A stretch of 8,215 nucleotides of DNA from Terriglobales bacterium (GTDB lineage: Bacteria; Acidobacteriota; Terriglobia; Terriglobales; Gp1-AA117), in assembly GCA_030150795.1 (NCBI GenBank), contig JASLFF010000604.1, positions 1 to 8,215 of the forward strand, in the 5' to 3' direction. Under the pieces are notes generated by a model. It ran no database searches, was not told the DNA's origin, and saw only the letters and a program-made list of their open reading frames with translations. Positions 1 through 6,096 of this stretch are shown piece after piece; the first letter of the stretch is position 1; every line of letters begins with the position of its first letter. A program made the translations under genes and the position numbers.

Positions 1-957
1 CGTAAAGTGGATAAAGTTCGCGCTCGTCGGTATGGCTTTAACTCCAAGTTCCTTGAAGCGTTCCATCAACCACGCCGCTCCCGCCGCATTGTTCTCAACC
101 GTCTTGCGGATGTGGTCCACGTCGCGGATCGCCGCCAGTCCTGCCGCTTCCGCCACCACTGAAACGGAAAATGAATTTCGTACCCTTGCGAAATACCGAA
201 GCAGTTCCTGGTCTCCGCATGCGTATCACAGCCGAACGCCTGCCAGCCCGTGCGCTTTTGAAAACGTGCGCAACACCAGCACGTTCGCTCTGCCGGCGCG
301 CACATAATCGAAAGATCGTGAATACGTGATGCCACGCTGGCGCGCAAAGTACTCGGCAAAATCGGAATACGCTTCATCCAGGATCACCAGCACGCCCTCA
401 GGGACACGTTTGAGAAACGCTTCGGTCGCGTCCGCGTCAAACATCGTGCCGGTAGGATTATTCGGGTTCGCCAGGATAACCACGCGCGTCTGTTCGTCGA
501 TGGCCGCCGCTATCGCGTCCAAGTCGTAAGTGTCATTGCGCATCGGCACTTCAATAAACCGTGCGCCTATGCTCCGCGTGATCACCGGATAGCTGATAAA
601 CGACCGTTCGCTGCTGATGCAGTTCGTCCCTGGCACAAGCAACGTCCGTGCGACGACATCCAGAATTCCCAGGGAACCATCGGCAATAAAAATCTGCTCC
701 GCCGCCAGTTGATGACGCGTCGCCAGTGCCTCACGCAACTCACTGGCATCATTATCCGGATAGAGATTAACTTCGGCAGCCGCTTCTCGAATCGCCCCCA
801 GCGCGAGCGGTGACGGTCCAAATGGATTTTCATTCGATGCCAGCTTAATCATGGCCACGCCGGATTCCCGCTCTGCCTGCCGTAACGGTTTTCCTGGCAC
901 GTATCCGGCCAGCGCGCGTATGTGTTCCGGAATTTGATCGAGGACTGTTTTGTTCAT
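1..957 (-). pseudogene. hisC: histidinol-phosphate aminotransferase, interrupted by an in-frame TGA and cut by the left window edge
   Basis: PLP-dependent class I/II aminotransferase that converts imidazole-acetol phosphate and glutamate to histidinol phosphate in cytoplasmic histidine synthesis. Counting from the ATG at 957, I see the substrate-side SNENPFG (41-47), NPNNPTG (164-170), the PLP-contacting DEAY (194-197) and the Schiff-base lysine in TFSKAHGLAG (K234). The frame then meets TGA at 226-228, exactly where the family has the glycine of the RxGYA motif. Beyond it the same frame stays open for 75 codons to the window edge. That part still reads as HisC (YACGDQELLRYFARVRNSF, later TSANFIHFT), so the gene is complete apart from one codon plus an estimated 35-45 residues lying outside. 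The ATG at 957 fits the family N-terminus (VPGKP follows soon after); a GTG at 990 would add 11 unlikely residues. Neither start has a clear Shine-Dalgarno. The truncated 243-residue product should lack the small C-terminal domain. A sequencing error remains possible. Confidence 0.88.
226..228 (-). other. in-frame premature stop codon (TGA) in hisC
   Basis: The codon sits between CTG (Leu) and TAC (Tyr), in the motif that normally reads R-(I/L)-G-Y-A. A single G-to-T change from the glycine codon GGA would create it. No frameshift is present, because HisC-like sequence continues in the same frame downstream. TGA acts as a normal stop elsewhere in this window: scpB ends with TGA one base before the rluB ATG. 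Confidence 0.85.
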
Positions 958-1037
958 CGGAAAAGAAGGGATAATAGAAGTTTGTACCACAAGCAGAGTG
1001 GCTGCGCTATCTTGATGCGCAAAAAAGAGGATCGGCT

Positions 1038-1229
1038 TTAGTTTTTCCTCGCGGGGTTTAATACTGTGAATAGTCCACCTGCTCCCGCAAGTGCAAGAGT
1101 AATGGAAAATGCTGTAAGGAGATTGAATCGGCCTTTAGACAAAAACAAAAAACCGATGGTGAAGAGATACCCCAAAGCAACACCATACTGGATAACGCTG
1201 CAAGAAATCTTCTTATAGGAGTCATACAT
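1038..1229 (-). CDS. small hypothetical membrane protein, 63 residues
   Basis: I do not recognise this protein. From the ATG at 1229 it would have 63 residues with two hydrophobic stretches (about YGVALGYLFTIGFLFL and LLTAFSITLALAGAGGLFTVL) separated by a short basic loop (SKGRFN). It ends in the basic tail NPARKN and a TAA. This is the pattern of a two-helix inner-membrane protein. It lies 24 bp after the rluB stop and 80 bp before the hisC ATG, on the same strand, so it may be cotranscribed. A TTG at 1250, 3 bp past the rluB stop, would add seven residues. Neither start has a visible Shine-Dalgarno. Hand-counted GC of the central 120 bp is about 44%, lower than the neighbouring conserved genes. 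The hydrophobic pattern and open frame support a real gene, but chance is not excluded. Confidence 0.45.
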   Translation of the reverse strand: MYDSYKKISCSVIQYGVALGYLFTIGFLFLSKGRFNLLTAFSITLALAGAGGLFTVLNPARKN

Positions 1230-1253
1230 CGAGACAGGGCAAACTAACAAGCA

Positions 1254-2093
1254 CTATCGGCTTGGTTTTCTTTCTCGGCGCTGTTCACTGCGCCGGGCAC
1301 TGGCTCTGCTTCGCGATGGCGGTTTGCGTTCAGGCGTCTGCTTTTTGTCACCTCGTCCCGCGCGCTTCAGACCTGCAATTTCTCCCGGCTTTAATTCGCG
1401 AAACTGGCCCGGCTCAACATCCAGCGTGAGCGGGCCATAGCGCACGCGCTTGATCTTTTCCACGTGATGGCCAATCTCTTCAAACATGCGCCGTATCTGC
1501 CGGTTCTTTCCCTCAATCAACGTCACTTCGTACCAGGGATTTTCAGCTTCTTTCACCAGGCGGATTTGCGCGGGCGCAGTATGGATTGTTTCCATACGCC
1601 GCGGTCCCGGCTTAGCGCCAATCTTGATTCCGCGCCGCAGCTTTTCGATTCCTTCATCCTTGGCGCGTCCGGCAATCTTTACCAGATAAGTCTTGGGCAC
1701 GTGGGACGAGGCATGTGTGAGTCTTGCGGCAAGCTCTCCGTCATTGGTCAGCAGCAACAGCCCTTCGCTCGCCCAGTCCAGCCTTCCTACGGGATAAATG
1801 CGCGCACCTACACCTTTAATAAGATCCATCACTGTTGGCCGGCGCTCTGGATCCGTAACTGTCGTTACATAACCCTTAGGCTTATTCAGCAGCAGATAGA
1901 CGTGGCGCTCCGCGCCTTGCAAGAGCTTGCCGTCGACCTTGATGTGGTCTTTTTGGAGATCGGCCTTGCTGCCGAGTTCTGTCACGGTCTGACCATTGAC
2001 GCTGACGCGGCCTTGCGTAATCAACTCTTCGGCTTTGCGGCGCGAGGTGACGCCCGCAGCGGCAATTATCTTCTGTAAACGCTGTGGAGGCAT
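1254..2093 (-). CDS. rluB: 23S rRNA pseudouridine synthase, RluB/RsuA family
   Basis: Isomerises a specific uridine of ribosomal RNA to pseudouridine; RluB members act on helix 89 of 23S rRNA. From the ATG at 2093 the protein has 279 residues. An N-terminal S4 RNA-binding domain (RLQKIIAAAGVTSRRKAEELI, about residues 5-55) precedes the catalytic domain. That domain has LLLNKPKGYVTT, the active-site motif GRLDWASEGLLLLTNDGEL (catalytic Asp106) and GKNRQIRRM (about 195-203). The usual GRLDxxT motif has Ser for Thr here, a conservative change. From about residue 243 the tail is strongly basic and disordered-looking, rich in R, K, S and P. The ATG lies one base after the scpB TGA (TGAAATG), with an AGGCGG stretch about 9 nt upstream, so translational coupling to scpB is likely. 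A TTG at 2120 would overlap scpB and is less likely. The choice of RluB over RsuA or RluE/F rests on the general sequence and on the common scpB-rluB pairing. Confidence 0.93.
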   Translation of the reverse strand: MPPQRLQKIIAAAGVTSRRKAEELITQGRVSVNGQTVTELGSKADLQKDHIKVDGKLLQGAERHVYLLLNKPKGYVTTVTDPERRPTVMDLIKGVGARIYPVGRLDWASEGLLLLTNDGELAARLTHASSHVPKTYLVKIAGRAKDEGIEKLRRGIKIGAKPGPRRMETIHTAPAQIRLVKEAENPWYEVTLIEGKNRQIRRMFEEIGHHVEKIKRVRYGPLTLDVEPGQFRELKPGEIAGLKRAGRGDKKQTPERKPPSRSRASARRSEQRRERKPSR

Positions 2094-2094
2094 T

Positions 2095-3006
2095 TCAGCC
2101 GCCTGAGCTTTCAGAGGCAATCTGGTCGGCCACCTGTTCGTCAGCTTTATTGTGCTCCGGATCGGAGGACACGGTTGGCTCGGTCACATTCTGCGGGACT
2201 TCAGATTTGTCTTCTTCCATCTGCTCCACGCCGCCATCGTCACCGGGCGTGCCGGTTGCGTCCGCCATTGCAACAGGAGTTTCTGCGGACTCAAAAAGTT
2301 CATCCTGGAGTTCGCCCGCTGCCAGCTTTTCAAATTCTTCCAGGCTTGGCAGTTCGCTCAAGTCGCGAAGCCCAAAGCGCATCAGAAAGTCTTTGGTGGT
2401 CTTGTACAACATCGGCCTGCCGACCACGGCTTTTCTTCCCGCGGTGGTAATGAGCTTGCGTTCCAGCAACGTGCCGATTACTCCGGCTGCGTCCACGCCG
2501 CGGATGTCGCTGATTTCGGGAACTGTCACTGGCTGCTTGTAAGCGATCACGGCAAGCGTCTCCAGAGCCTGCAAAGAGAGCCGGATCGGCGGCTTCAAAC
2601 TCTTTGAGAACGCGCGCACCACATCATGATGCTCCGGTTTCGTGGACATCCGATAGCCGCTAGCAACCTCACGGATTTCAATTCCGTGTTCCGGGTTCGC
2701 GTAGTCAGCCACCAGTTCGTCAAGGTAGGGCCTTAAAAGCCCTCGCAGCTCGACCTTCTCAGATTTTTCTTTGGCTTTCTTTGCAGGCGGCTGTGGTGCG
2801 GGTTCTTCCACCGCGCCCAGATGATTTTCTGCCTGGTTCGGATCGGGTTGTGATTCAGGAGCGCCCTCTGATGCACCTTCGGGCGTCGCCGGCAAAACCG
2901 TCTTCAGCGCCAGCAGGTCTTCTTTGAGCAGCGCAGCCATCTGGTCCAGCGTGATGGGGTCTTCCGCCGCATAAATAATTGCTTCGAGTTTGGCTTTGAT
3001 GGACAT
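2095..3006 (-). CDS. scpB: segregation and condensation protein B
   Basis: Partner of ScpA and SMC in the bacterial condensin complex, which organises and segregates the chromosome; ScpB dimers bind the central part of ScpA. The protein has 303 residues, against about 180-200 usually. The first winged helix begins at the N-terminus (MSIKAKLEAIIYAAEDPITLDQMAALL). It is then interrupted by roughly 50 residues rich in P, E, A, Q and K (about 36-86), and resumes with LLRPYLDELVADY and the hallmark GIEIREVASGYRMSTKPE. The second winged helix follows (LSLQALETLAVIAYKQPVTVPEISDIRGVDA, then LLERKLI, GRPMLYKTT, FLMRFGLRDLSELPSL). From about residue 233 the tail is acidic and low in complexity. The ATG at 3006 matches the family start, but no Shine-Dalgarno is visible: the bases just upstream belong to an AT-rich repeat. 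The stop TGA abuts the rluB start. Confidence 0.96.
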   Translation of the reverse strand: MSIKAKLEAIIYAAEDPITLDQMAALLKEDLLALKTVLPATPEGASEGAPESQPDPNQAENHLGAVEEPAPQPPAKKAKEKSEKVELRGLLRPYLDELVADYANPEHGIEIREVASGYRMSTKPEHHDVVRAFSKSLKPPIRLSLQALETLAVIAYKQPVTVPEISDIRGVDAAGVIGTLLERKLITTAGRKAVVGRPMLYKTTKDFLMRFGLRDLSELPSLEEFEKLAAGELQDELFESAETPVAMADATGTPGDDGGVEQMEEDKSEVPQNVTEPTVSSDPEHNKADEQVADQIASESSGG

Positions 3007-3037
3007 CAGTAATTAGTGTTTAGTACTTGGTACTTAG
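3007..3037. repeat. short degenerate TTAG-type repeat upstream of scpB
   Basis: The bases between the scpB ATG and the MITE-like element are made of degenerate 7-10 bp units: TAATTAG, TGTTTAG, TACTTGG, TACTTAG. A similar patch lies upstream of trpS (5896-5940). The stretch occupies the position where the scpB ribosome binding site would be expected. Confidence 0.45.
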
Positions 3038-3173
3038 CCTTTTCTGCAATCCCGAGCGTAGCGAGGGATCCCTATAATTATGATTCATTTACGGTTATCC
3101 ATGCCCGATAAAAGTTTGCGACTATAGAGATCCCTCACCTGCAAAGAACGCGGGTTCGGGATTTCAGAAAAAG
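3038..3173. repeat. MITE-like imperfect inverted repeat between scpA and scpB
   Basis: Two long inverted arms lie at 3038-3076 and 3123-3173, around an AT-rich centre of about 46 bp. The left arm begins CCTTTTCTGCAATCCCGA and ends GAGGGATCCCTATA. Read on the other strand, the right arm begins CTTTTTCTGAAATCCCGA and ends GAGGGATCTCTATA. The arms match at both ends but differ in the middle, where the right arm carries extra bases forming its own small hairpin (ACCTGC / GCGGGT). There is no ORF, so the element would be non-autonomous. In the scpA-scpB transcript it could fold into a long stem. Sequences of this GAGCGNAGCGAGGGATC type are, from general knowledge, dispersed in many acidobacterial genomes. 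Confidence 0.7.
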
Positions 3174-3182
3174 TCAGCCGCC

Positions 3183-3992
3183 CTATCTCCAATCATCTAT
3201 CACTGCGGCGCCTTCGCCCATTATGGTGTCGAACATCGCGTGCTTCTTTATCAGGACTTCGCCAAAAACTCTTTCCTGTCGCAGCAGGATGGCTTGCAGA
3301 CGCACCAGCTCAAGCAGCGCCAAAAAAGATGAGATGAGCGCATGGCGTGAAGTGATGTGCTGCAAAAGTCTTTTCAGTGGAATCGGACGATCTTCCATCA
3401 ATAAGCGACGGCGGAAGAACTCAATCATCTGGCCCACCGTGACGGTCTCTTCGTCAACCTGCAGCATGGGACGCGACTTTGCCCGCTCCAGAATCTGCTG
3501 AAAAGTTCGTACCAGGTCCACCACGTCGGCGGCCAGCTCTGGTTCCGTCCCTTCAGCGTCCTTAAATTCCTTCATCGAAGGATTGCTGACCACAGCCTCT
3601 TCAATCTGCTGTTTCTGCATTAGCATCTGCGCGGCGTTCTTGAATTTTTCATGCTCCAACAGCCGCTGCACCAGCTCTTCGCGTGGATCTTCCTGCTCGC
3701 CCTCGGCGGCTTCAGGATCGCGCGGCAGCAGCATCTTGCTCTTAATATGGATAAGCAAGGACGCCATGTAGATGAATTCCGCTGCAATGTCCACGTCCAG
3801 ATGTTTCAAGTTTTCGACGTATCCAAGATACTGCGCCGTTATTTTGGCGATGGGAATGTCATAAATGTCGATGTCCTGCTTGCGGACGAGGTCCAGCAGC
3901 AGATCGAGCGGGCCGTCATAAACCTGGCCCACGCTCACCGAGAACGGAAATTCGTTCGTCTGCGGCTTGGCGGATTGTGAAGTTTCTGCCAT
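3183..3992 (-). CDS. scpA: segregation and condensation protein A (kleisin)
   Basis: The kleisin subunit that bridges the SMC head and neck regions and recruits ScpB, acting on the nucleoid. From the ATG at 3992 it has 269 residues, a normal length. The N-terminal helical domain that binds the SMC neck is clear (VYDGPLDLLLDLVRKQDIDIYDI, then IAKITAQYL, AAEFIYMASLLIHIKSKMLLP). The middle segment is charged and binds ScpB in relatives (EGEQEDPREELVQRLLEHEKFKNAA and onward). The C-terminal winged helix that caps SMC is visible in VTVGQMIEFFRRRLL through FLALLELVRLQAILLRQERVFGEVLI. A TTG immediately before the ATG is not needed. An AAGG lies 5 nt before the ATG as a modest Shine-Dalgarno. The 176-bp gap to scpB is unusually wide for this pair and holds an inverted repeat. 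Confidence 0.96.
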   Translation of the reverse strand: MAETSQSAKPQTNEFPFSVSVGQVYDGPLDLLLDLVRKQDIDIYDIPIAKITAQYLGYVENLKHLDVDIAAEFIYMASLLIHIKSKMLLPRDPEAAEGEQEDPREELVQRLLEHEKFKNAAQMLMQKQQIEEAVVSNPSMKEFKDAEGTEPELAADVVDLVRTFQQILERAKSRPMLQVDEETVTVGQMIEFFRRRLLMEDRPIPLKRLLQHITSRHALISSFLALLELVRLQAILLRQERVFGEVLIKKHAMFDTIMGEGAAVIDDWR

Positions 3993-4104
3993 CAAAACCT
4001 TTGAAACACAGAGGAGTGGAGGAAGCGGAGAAATTTTATCTTCTGATCTGCTCCATTGCTCTCTCCACGAATCTACGATCTGGCCGACTCTCCACTGGGA
4101 TCGT

Positions 4105-4130
4105 GGACGCAGCCGCCCTCGGCTGCGTCC
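4105..4130. repeat. perfect 11-bp hairpin with 4-base loop
   Basis: GGACGCAGCCG and CGGCTGCGTCC are exact reverse complements separated by CCCT. Neither strand has a following T-tract, so it is not a classical Rho-independent terminator. It looks like a dispersed REP-type palindrome and may protect or process RNA between trpS and scpA. Confidence 0.7.
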
Positions 4131-4245
4131 TACAACTGTTCAATTCTAAATGTTATTCGCCGCTCTTGCCGATGGCAGAGCTGTGGATTACATGTCTTTT
4201 TTGAACCTCTACATTGAGGATCAAGAACCGGGTGCTCTCTCCATC

Positions 4246-4316
4246 TGTCATCCTGCGCAAGCTCGAACGACCCTGAGCTTGCCGAAGGGGCGCGAGGGCG
4301 CGTCGAAGGACCCCGA
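4246..4316. repeat. dispersed-repeat-like segment with two inner hairpins
   Basis: The segment opens with TGTCATCCTG and closes with CGAAGGACCCCGAG, the outline of a repeat known as scattered intergenic sequence in many bacteria. Inside are a 7-bp stem (CAAGCTC at 4258-4264 with GAGCTTG at 4275-4281) and a 4-bp CGCG/CGCG stem (4291-4302). No coding function is apparent. Family membership is from general recognition, not a search. Confidence 0.5.
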
Positions 4317-4370
4317 GAATGTGTCCTCTGCCATGCCGATTCAGGGAGTTCTCACGAGATACCGATCGGA

Positions 4371-5864
4371 CTACTGCAACGCGCTGTAATCGCCTTTATA
4401 TTGCTGGATTGAAAGTTCATTTTCAGGCATCGTTAATATTGCACCGCTAGAATTCCTCTTCAAGACAATCTCAACAGACTCACCGTGGCGTTGAAATTTC
4501 TTCCAACAATGCTGAAGAACTTTTGGAGGGAGGACATAGTCGTGGAGAAAGCGATCTTTGTCTTGCGCCAATAAGACGAGAACATTTAGTGGCCGATCTG
4601 GAAGTTCAAATCTCCATTCTCCATCCGTGCGTTCGGAAGCAGTACGTATACCAACTTTTCTTCCCCGCCGCGTAATAAAGGTTCGCGGCCGGTCTTTCTT
4701 CAGAGGATAAGTCTTGTTGATCCGTTCCAGCCATTCTGAGGTCCGTAGCTCCCATCTCTCATCGTCAGTCTTGGCGTCCGCAATCGTTTCAGGCACCCTG
4801 ATCGCCCCGGTGGCTTCCTCTTTTGCAGCCAATCCAGCCACCGTGCCCAGCCGCAAAAGGCCTATCGCATCGCGCACCGCAGACATGGTTTCTTCGGCTG
4901 CTGCTATGGCTTTTTGCGCTCCATGCTGAATGGTCTGCCGCAACTTGGCTGGGTCCTGCGCCAGCGCATGCCGCCGTTCCCGAATCGGCTCCAGGTGCGC
5001 GTTCACGCTCTGAATGGCGAGCGCTTTGCACTCCACACACGTAATCGTCGCTTGCGTGCAGCCCTGGGTGATATAAGCAAGCCGTTCCTTGTCACTGAAA
5101 ATCTGGTGCAGATTGCCCACAGGACAGCGGTCAGGACTGCCACGATCAGTCAGCTTAGGACGGTCTGTAACGCTATTCTTGATCTTCTGCTCGACGGCCG
5201 CTGCCTCGTCACTCAACAGAATCGAATTGCCGTAGGACTTAGACATCTTTCGCTTGTCAGTGCCCAGCAGTTTGGGAGAAGGCGTAAGCAATGTCTGCGG
5301 CTCGGGAAACACAGGCTTGTCATTCAGCTTGTAAAAATGGTTGAAGCGGCGAGCCACTTCGCGTGTAAGTTCAATATGAGCTGACTGGTCTTCACCTACC
5401 GGCACAAAATCCGGCCGATATATAAGGATGTCCGCCGCCTGCAACAGCGGGTAGCCCAGGAATCCGTACATGTGCAGGTCTTTATTCGGCATCTGCTGCT
5501 GTTGTTCCTTGAAAGAGGGAACGCGCTCCAGCCAGCCCAGCGGCGTGATCATGGAAAAGAGCAGGTGCAGTTCGGCATGCTCCGGTACGTGCGACTGAAC
5601 AAAGATGGCGCATTTTTCCGGATCGAGACCGGCAGCCAAAAAATCCAGTATGACTTCCAATGTGTTGTCGGCAAGCTGCGACGTGTTGTCATAATCCGTG
5701 GTGAGCGCGTGCCAGTCAGCCACAAAGAAAAAACAATTATGCGTATTCTGCAGCTTTACCCAGTTTTGCAGTGCGCCAACGTAGTTGCCCAGGTGCAGCT
5801 TGCCAGTGGGGCGCATGCCGCTCAGGGCACGCGGACGGGATTTTTGGGAAGTGGTATCTGTCAT
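4371..5864 (-). CDS. trpS: tryptophanyl-tRNA synthetase with iron-sulfur motif and C-terminal extension
   Basis: Class I synthetase that activates tryptophan with ATP and charges tRNA-Trp in the cytoplasm. The 497 residues exceed the usual 330-350. The Rossmann core has PTGKLHLGNYVGAL (HIGH-type HLGN at 24-27), VADWHALTTDY, GYPLLQAADILIY, VGEDQSAHIELTREVARRFN and the KMSKS loop KRKMSKSYGN (206-210). The helical region carries four cysteines spaced C247-x21-C269-x6-C276-x2-C279. This closely matches the [4Fe-4S] site of Thermotoga maritima TrpRS (C-x22-C-x6-C-x2-C), which lies near the anticodon-binding part. The synthetase ends near residue 340. Residues about 345-497 form an extension I do not recognise, containing WELRTSEWLERI, TFITRRGRKVGIR, RPLNVLVLLAQDKDRFLHDY and VLPPKVLQHCWKKF. 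Its 300 bp at 4381-4680 are about 45% GC by hand count, against about 55% in samples of the core. The ATG at 5864 fits the family, but no clear Shine-Dalgarno precedes it. Confidence 0.96.
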   Translation of the reverse strand: MTDTTSQKSRPRALSGMRPTGKLHLGNYVGALQNWVKLQNTHNCFFFVADWHALTTDYDNTSQLADNTLEVILDFLAAGLDPEKCAIFVQSHVPEHAELHLLFSMITPLGWLERVPSFKEQQQQMPNKDLHMYGFLGYPLLQAADILIYRPDFVPVGEDQSAHIELTREVARRFNHFYKLNDKPVFPEPQTLLTPSPKLLGTDKRKMSKSYGNSILLSDEAAAVEQKIKNSVTDRPKLTDRGSPDRCPVGNLHQIFSDKERLAYITQGCTQATITCVECKALAIQSVNAHLEPIRERRHALAQDPAKLRQTIQHGAQKAIAAAEETMSAVRDAIGLLRLGTVAGLAAKEEATGAIRVPETIADAKTDDERWELRTSEWLERINKTYPLKKDRPRTFITRRGRKVGIRTASERTDGEWRFELPDRPLNVLVLLAQDKDRFLHDYVLPPKVLQHCWKKFQRHGESVEIVLKRNSSGAILTMPENELSIQQYKGDYSALQ

Positions 5865-5895
5865 CTGTATGGAGATCGGCGCTGCTCATCAGCCG

Positions 5896-5940
5896 GCAAT
5901 TAGCAGTTTAGCAAATAGCATTGAGCACTCTGCAATTAGC
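5896..5940. repeat. TTAG-type degenerate repeat upstream of trpS
   Basis: GCAATTAGC occurs exactly twice (5896-5904 and 5932-5940), 36 bp apart, with related units between (CAGTTTAGC, AAATAGC). The pattern resembles the patch before scpB at 3007-3037. It lies about 30 bp upstream of the trpS start, where promoter or leader sequence is expected. Confidence 0.5.
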
Positions 5941-5961
5941 CATCGCCAAAAACTTGAACCG

Positions 5962-6026
5962 CAGAGGACGCAAAGACCGCAAGGCAGACCCTTTCAGGTT
6001 TCTCTTTGTGACCTTCGCGTCCTTTG
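5962..6026. repeat. imperfect inverted repeat, CAGAGGACGCAAAG type
   Basis: The arm CAGAGGACGCAAAGACCGC at 5962-5980, extending to 5988, pairs imperfectly with 6001-6026. The latter reads CAAAGGACGCGAAGGTCAC on the other strand. The loop is 12 bases. This is the outline of a widely dispersed intergenic repeat. It lies between the acyltransferase gene and trpS and has no coding potential. Confidence 0.6.
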
Positions 6027-6033
6027 TCATCTA

Positions 6034-6046
6034 GGGCCTTCGGCCC
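6034..6046. repeat. short GC hairpin downstream of the acyltransferase gene
   Basis: GGGCC and GGCCC flank a three-base loop TTC. It lies about 50 bp past the acyltransferase stop. No T-tract follows on either strand, so a terminator role is uncertain. It may belong to the adjacent repeat. Confidence 0.4.
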
Positions 6047-6096
6047 GCGCAAGCACATGAAAATCGGTTTTTCGACCTTGCGGTAAAGATTTTGAA

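Larger units (their letters stand above)
3993..4370. other. repeat-rich intergenic region between trpS and scpA
   Basis: No convincing gene is present on either strand in this 378-bp stretch; the short open frames run through repeat sequence and lack family resemblance. It holds a degenerate CACAGAGGAGTGGAGG-type stretch near 4006-4034, whose partial complement (TCTCTCCAC) lies near 4060-4069. It also holds a perfect 11-bp hairpin (4105-4130) and a dispersed-repeat-like segment (4246-4316). The scpA promoter should lie here, but I cannot fix one with confidence. No terminator with a U-tract follows trpS. Confidence 0.6.

Noticed and set aside
226..228. Genetic-code change with UGA read as glycine, or UGA as selenocysteine
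   Set aside because: scpB ends at TGA immediately before the rluB ATG, no other conserved gene here has an in-frame TGA, and HisC has no known selenocysteine at this glycine.
1464..2078. A 204-codon plus-strand open frame opposite rluB
   Set aside because: It lies wholly antisense to the well-supported RluB catalytic domain and shows no family resemblance of its own.
3038..3173. CRISPR array or insertion sequence
   Set aside because: There are only two inverted arms with no direct-repeat spacing, and no transposase frame; a non-coding MITE-like repeat fits better.
4150..4389. A 79-codon plus-strand open frame between scpA and trpS
   Set aside because: Most of it translates dispersed-repeat sequence, it overlaps the trpS stop, and it has no domain-like pattern or ribosome binding site.
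6063..6096. Rho-independent terminator just after the acyltransferase stop
   Set aside because: AAAATC and GATTTT can pair around an ACC-GCAA-GGT hairpin, but the stem is AT-rich with mismatches and the T-run is only four bases.
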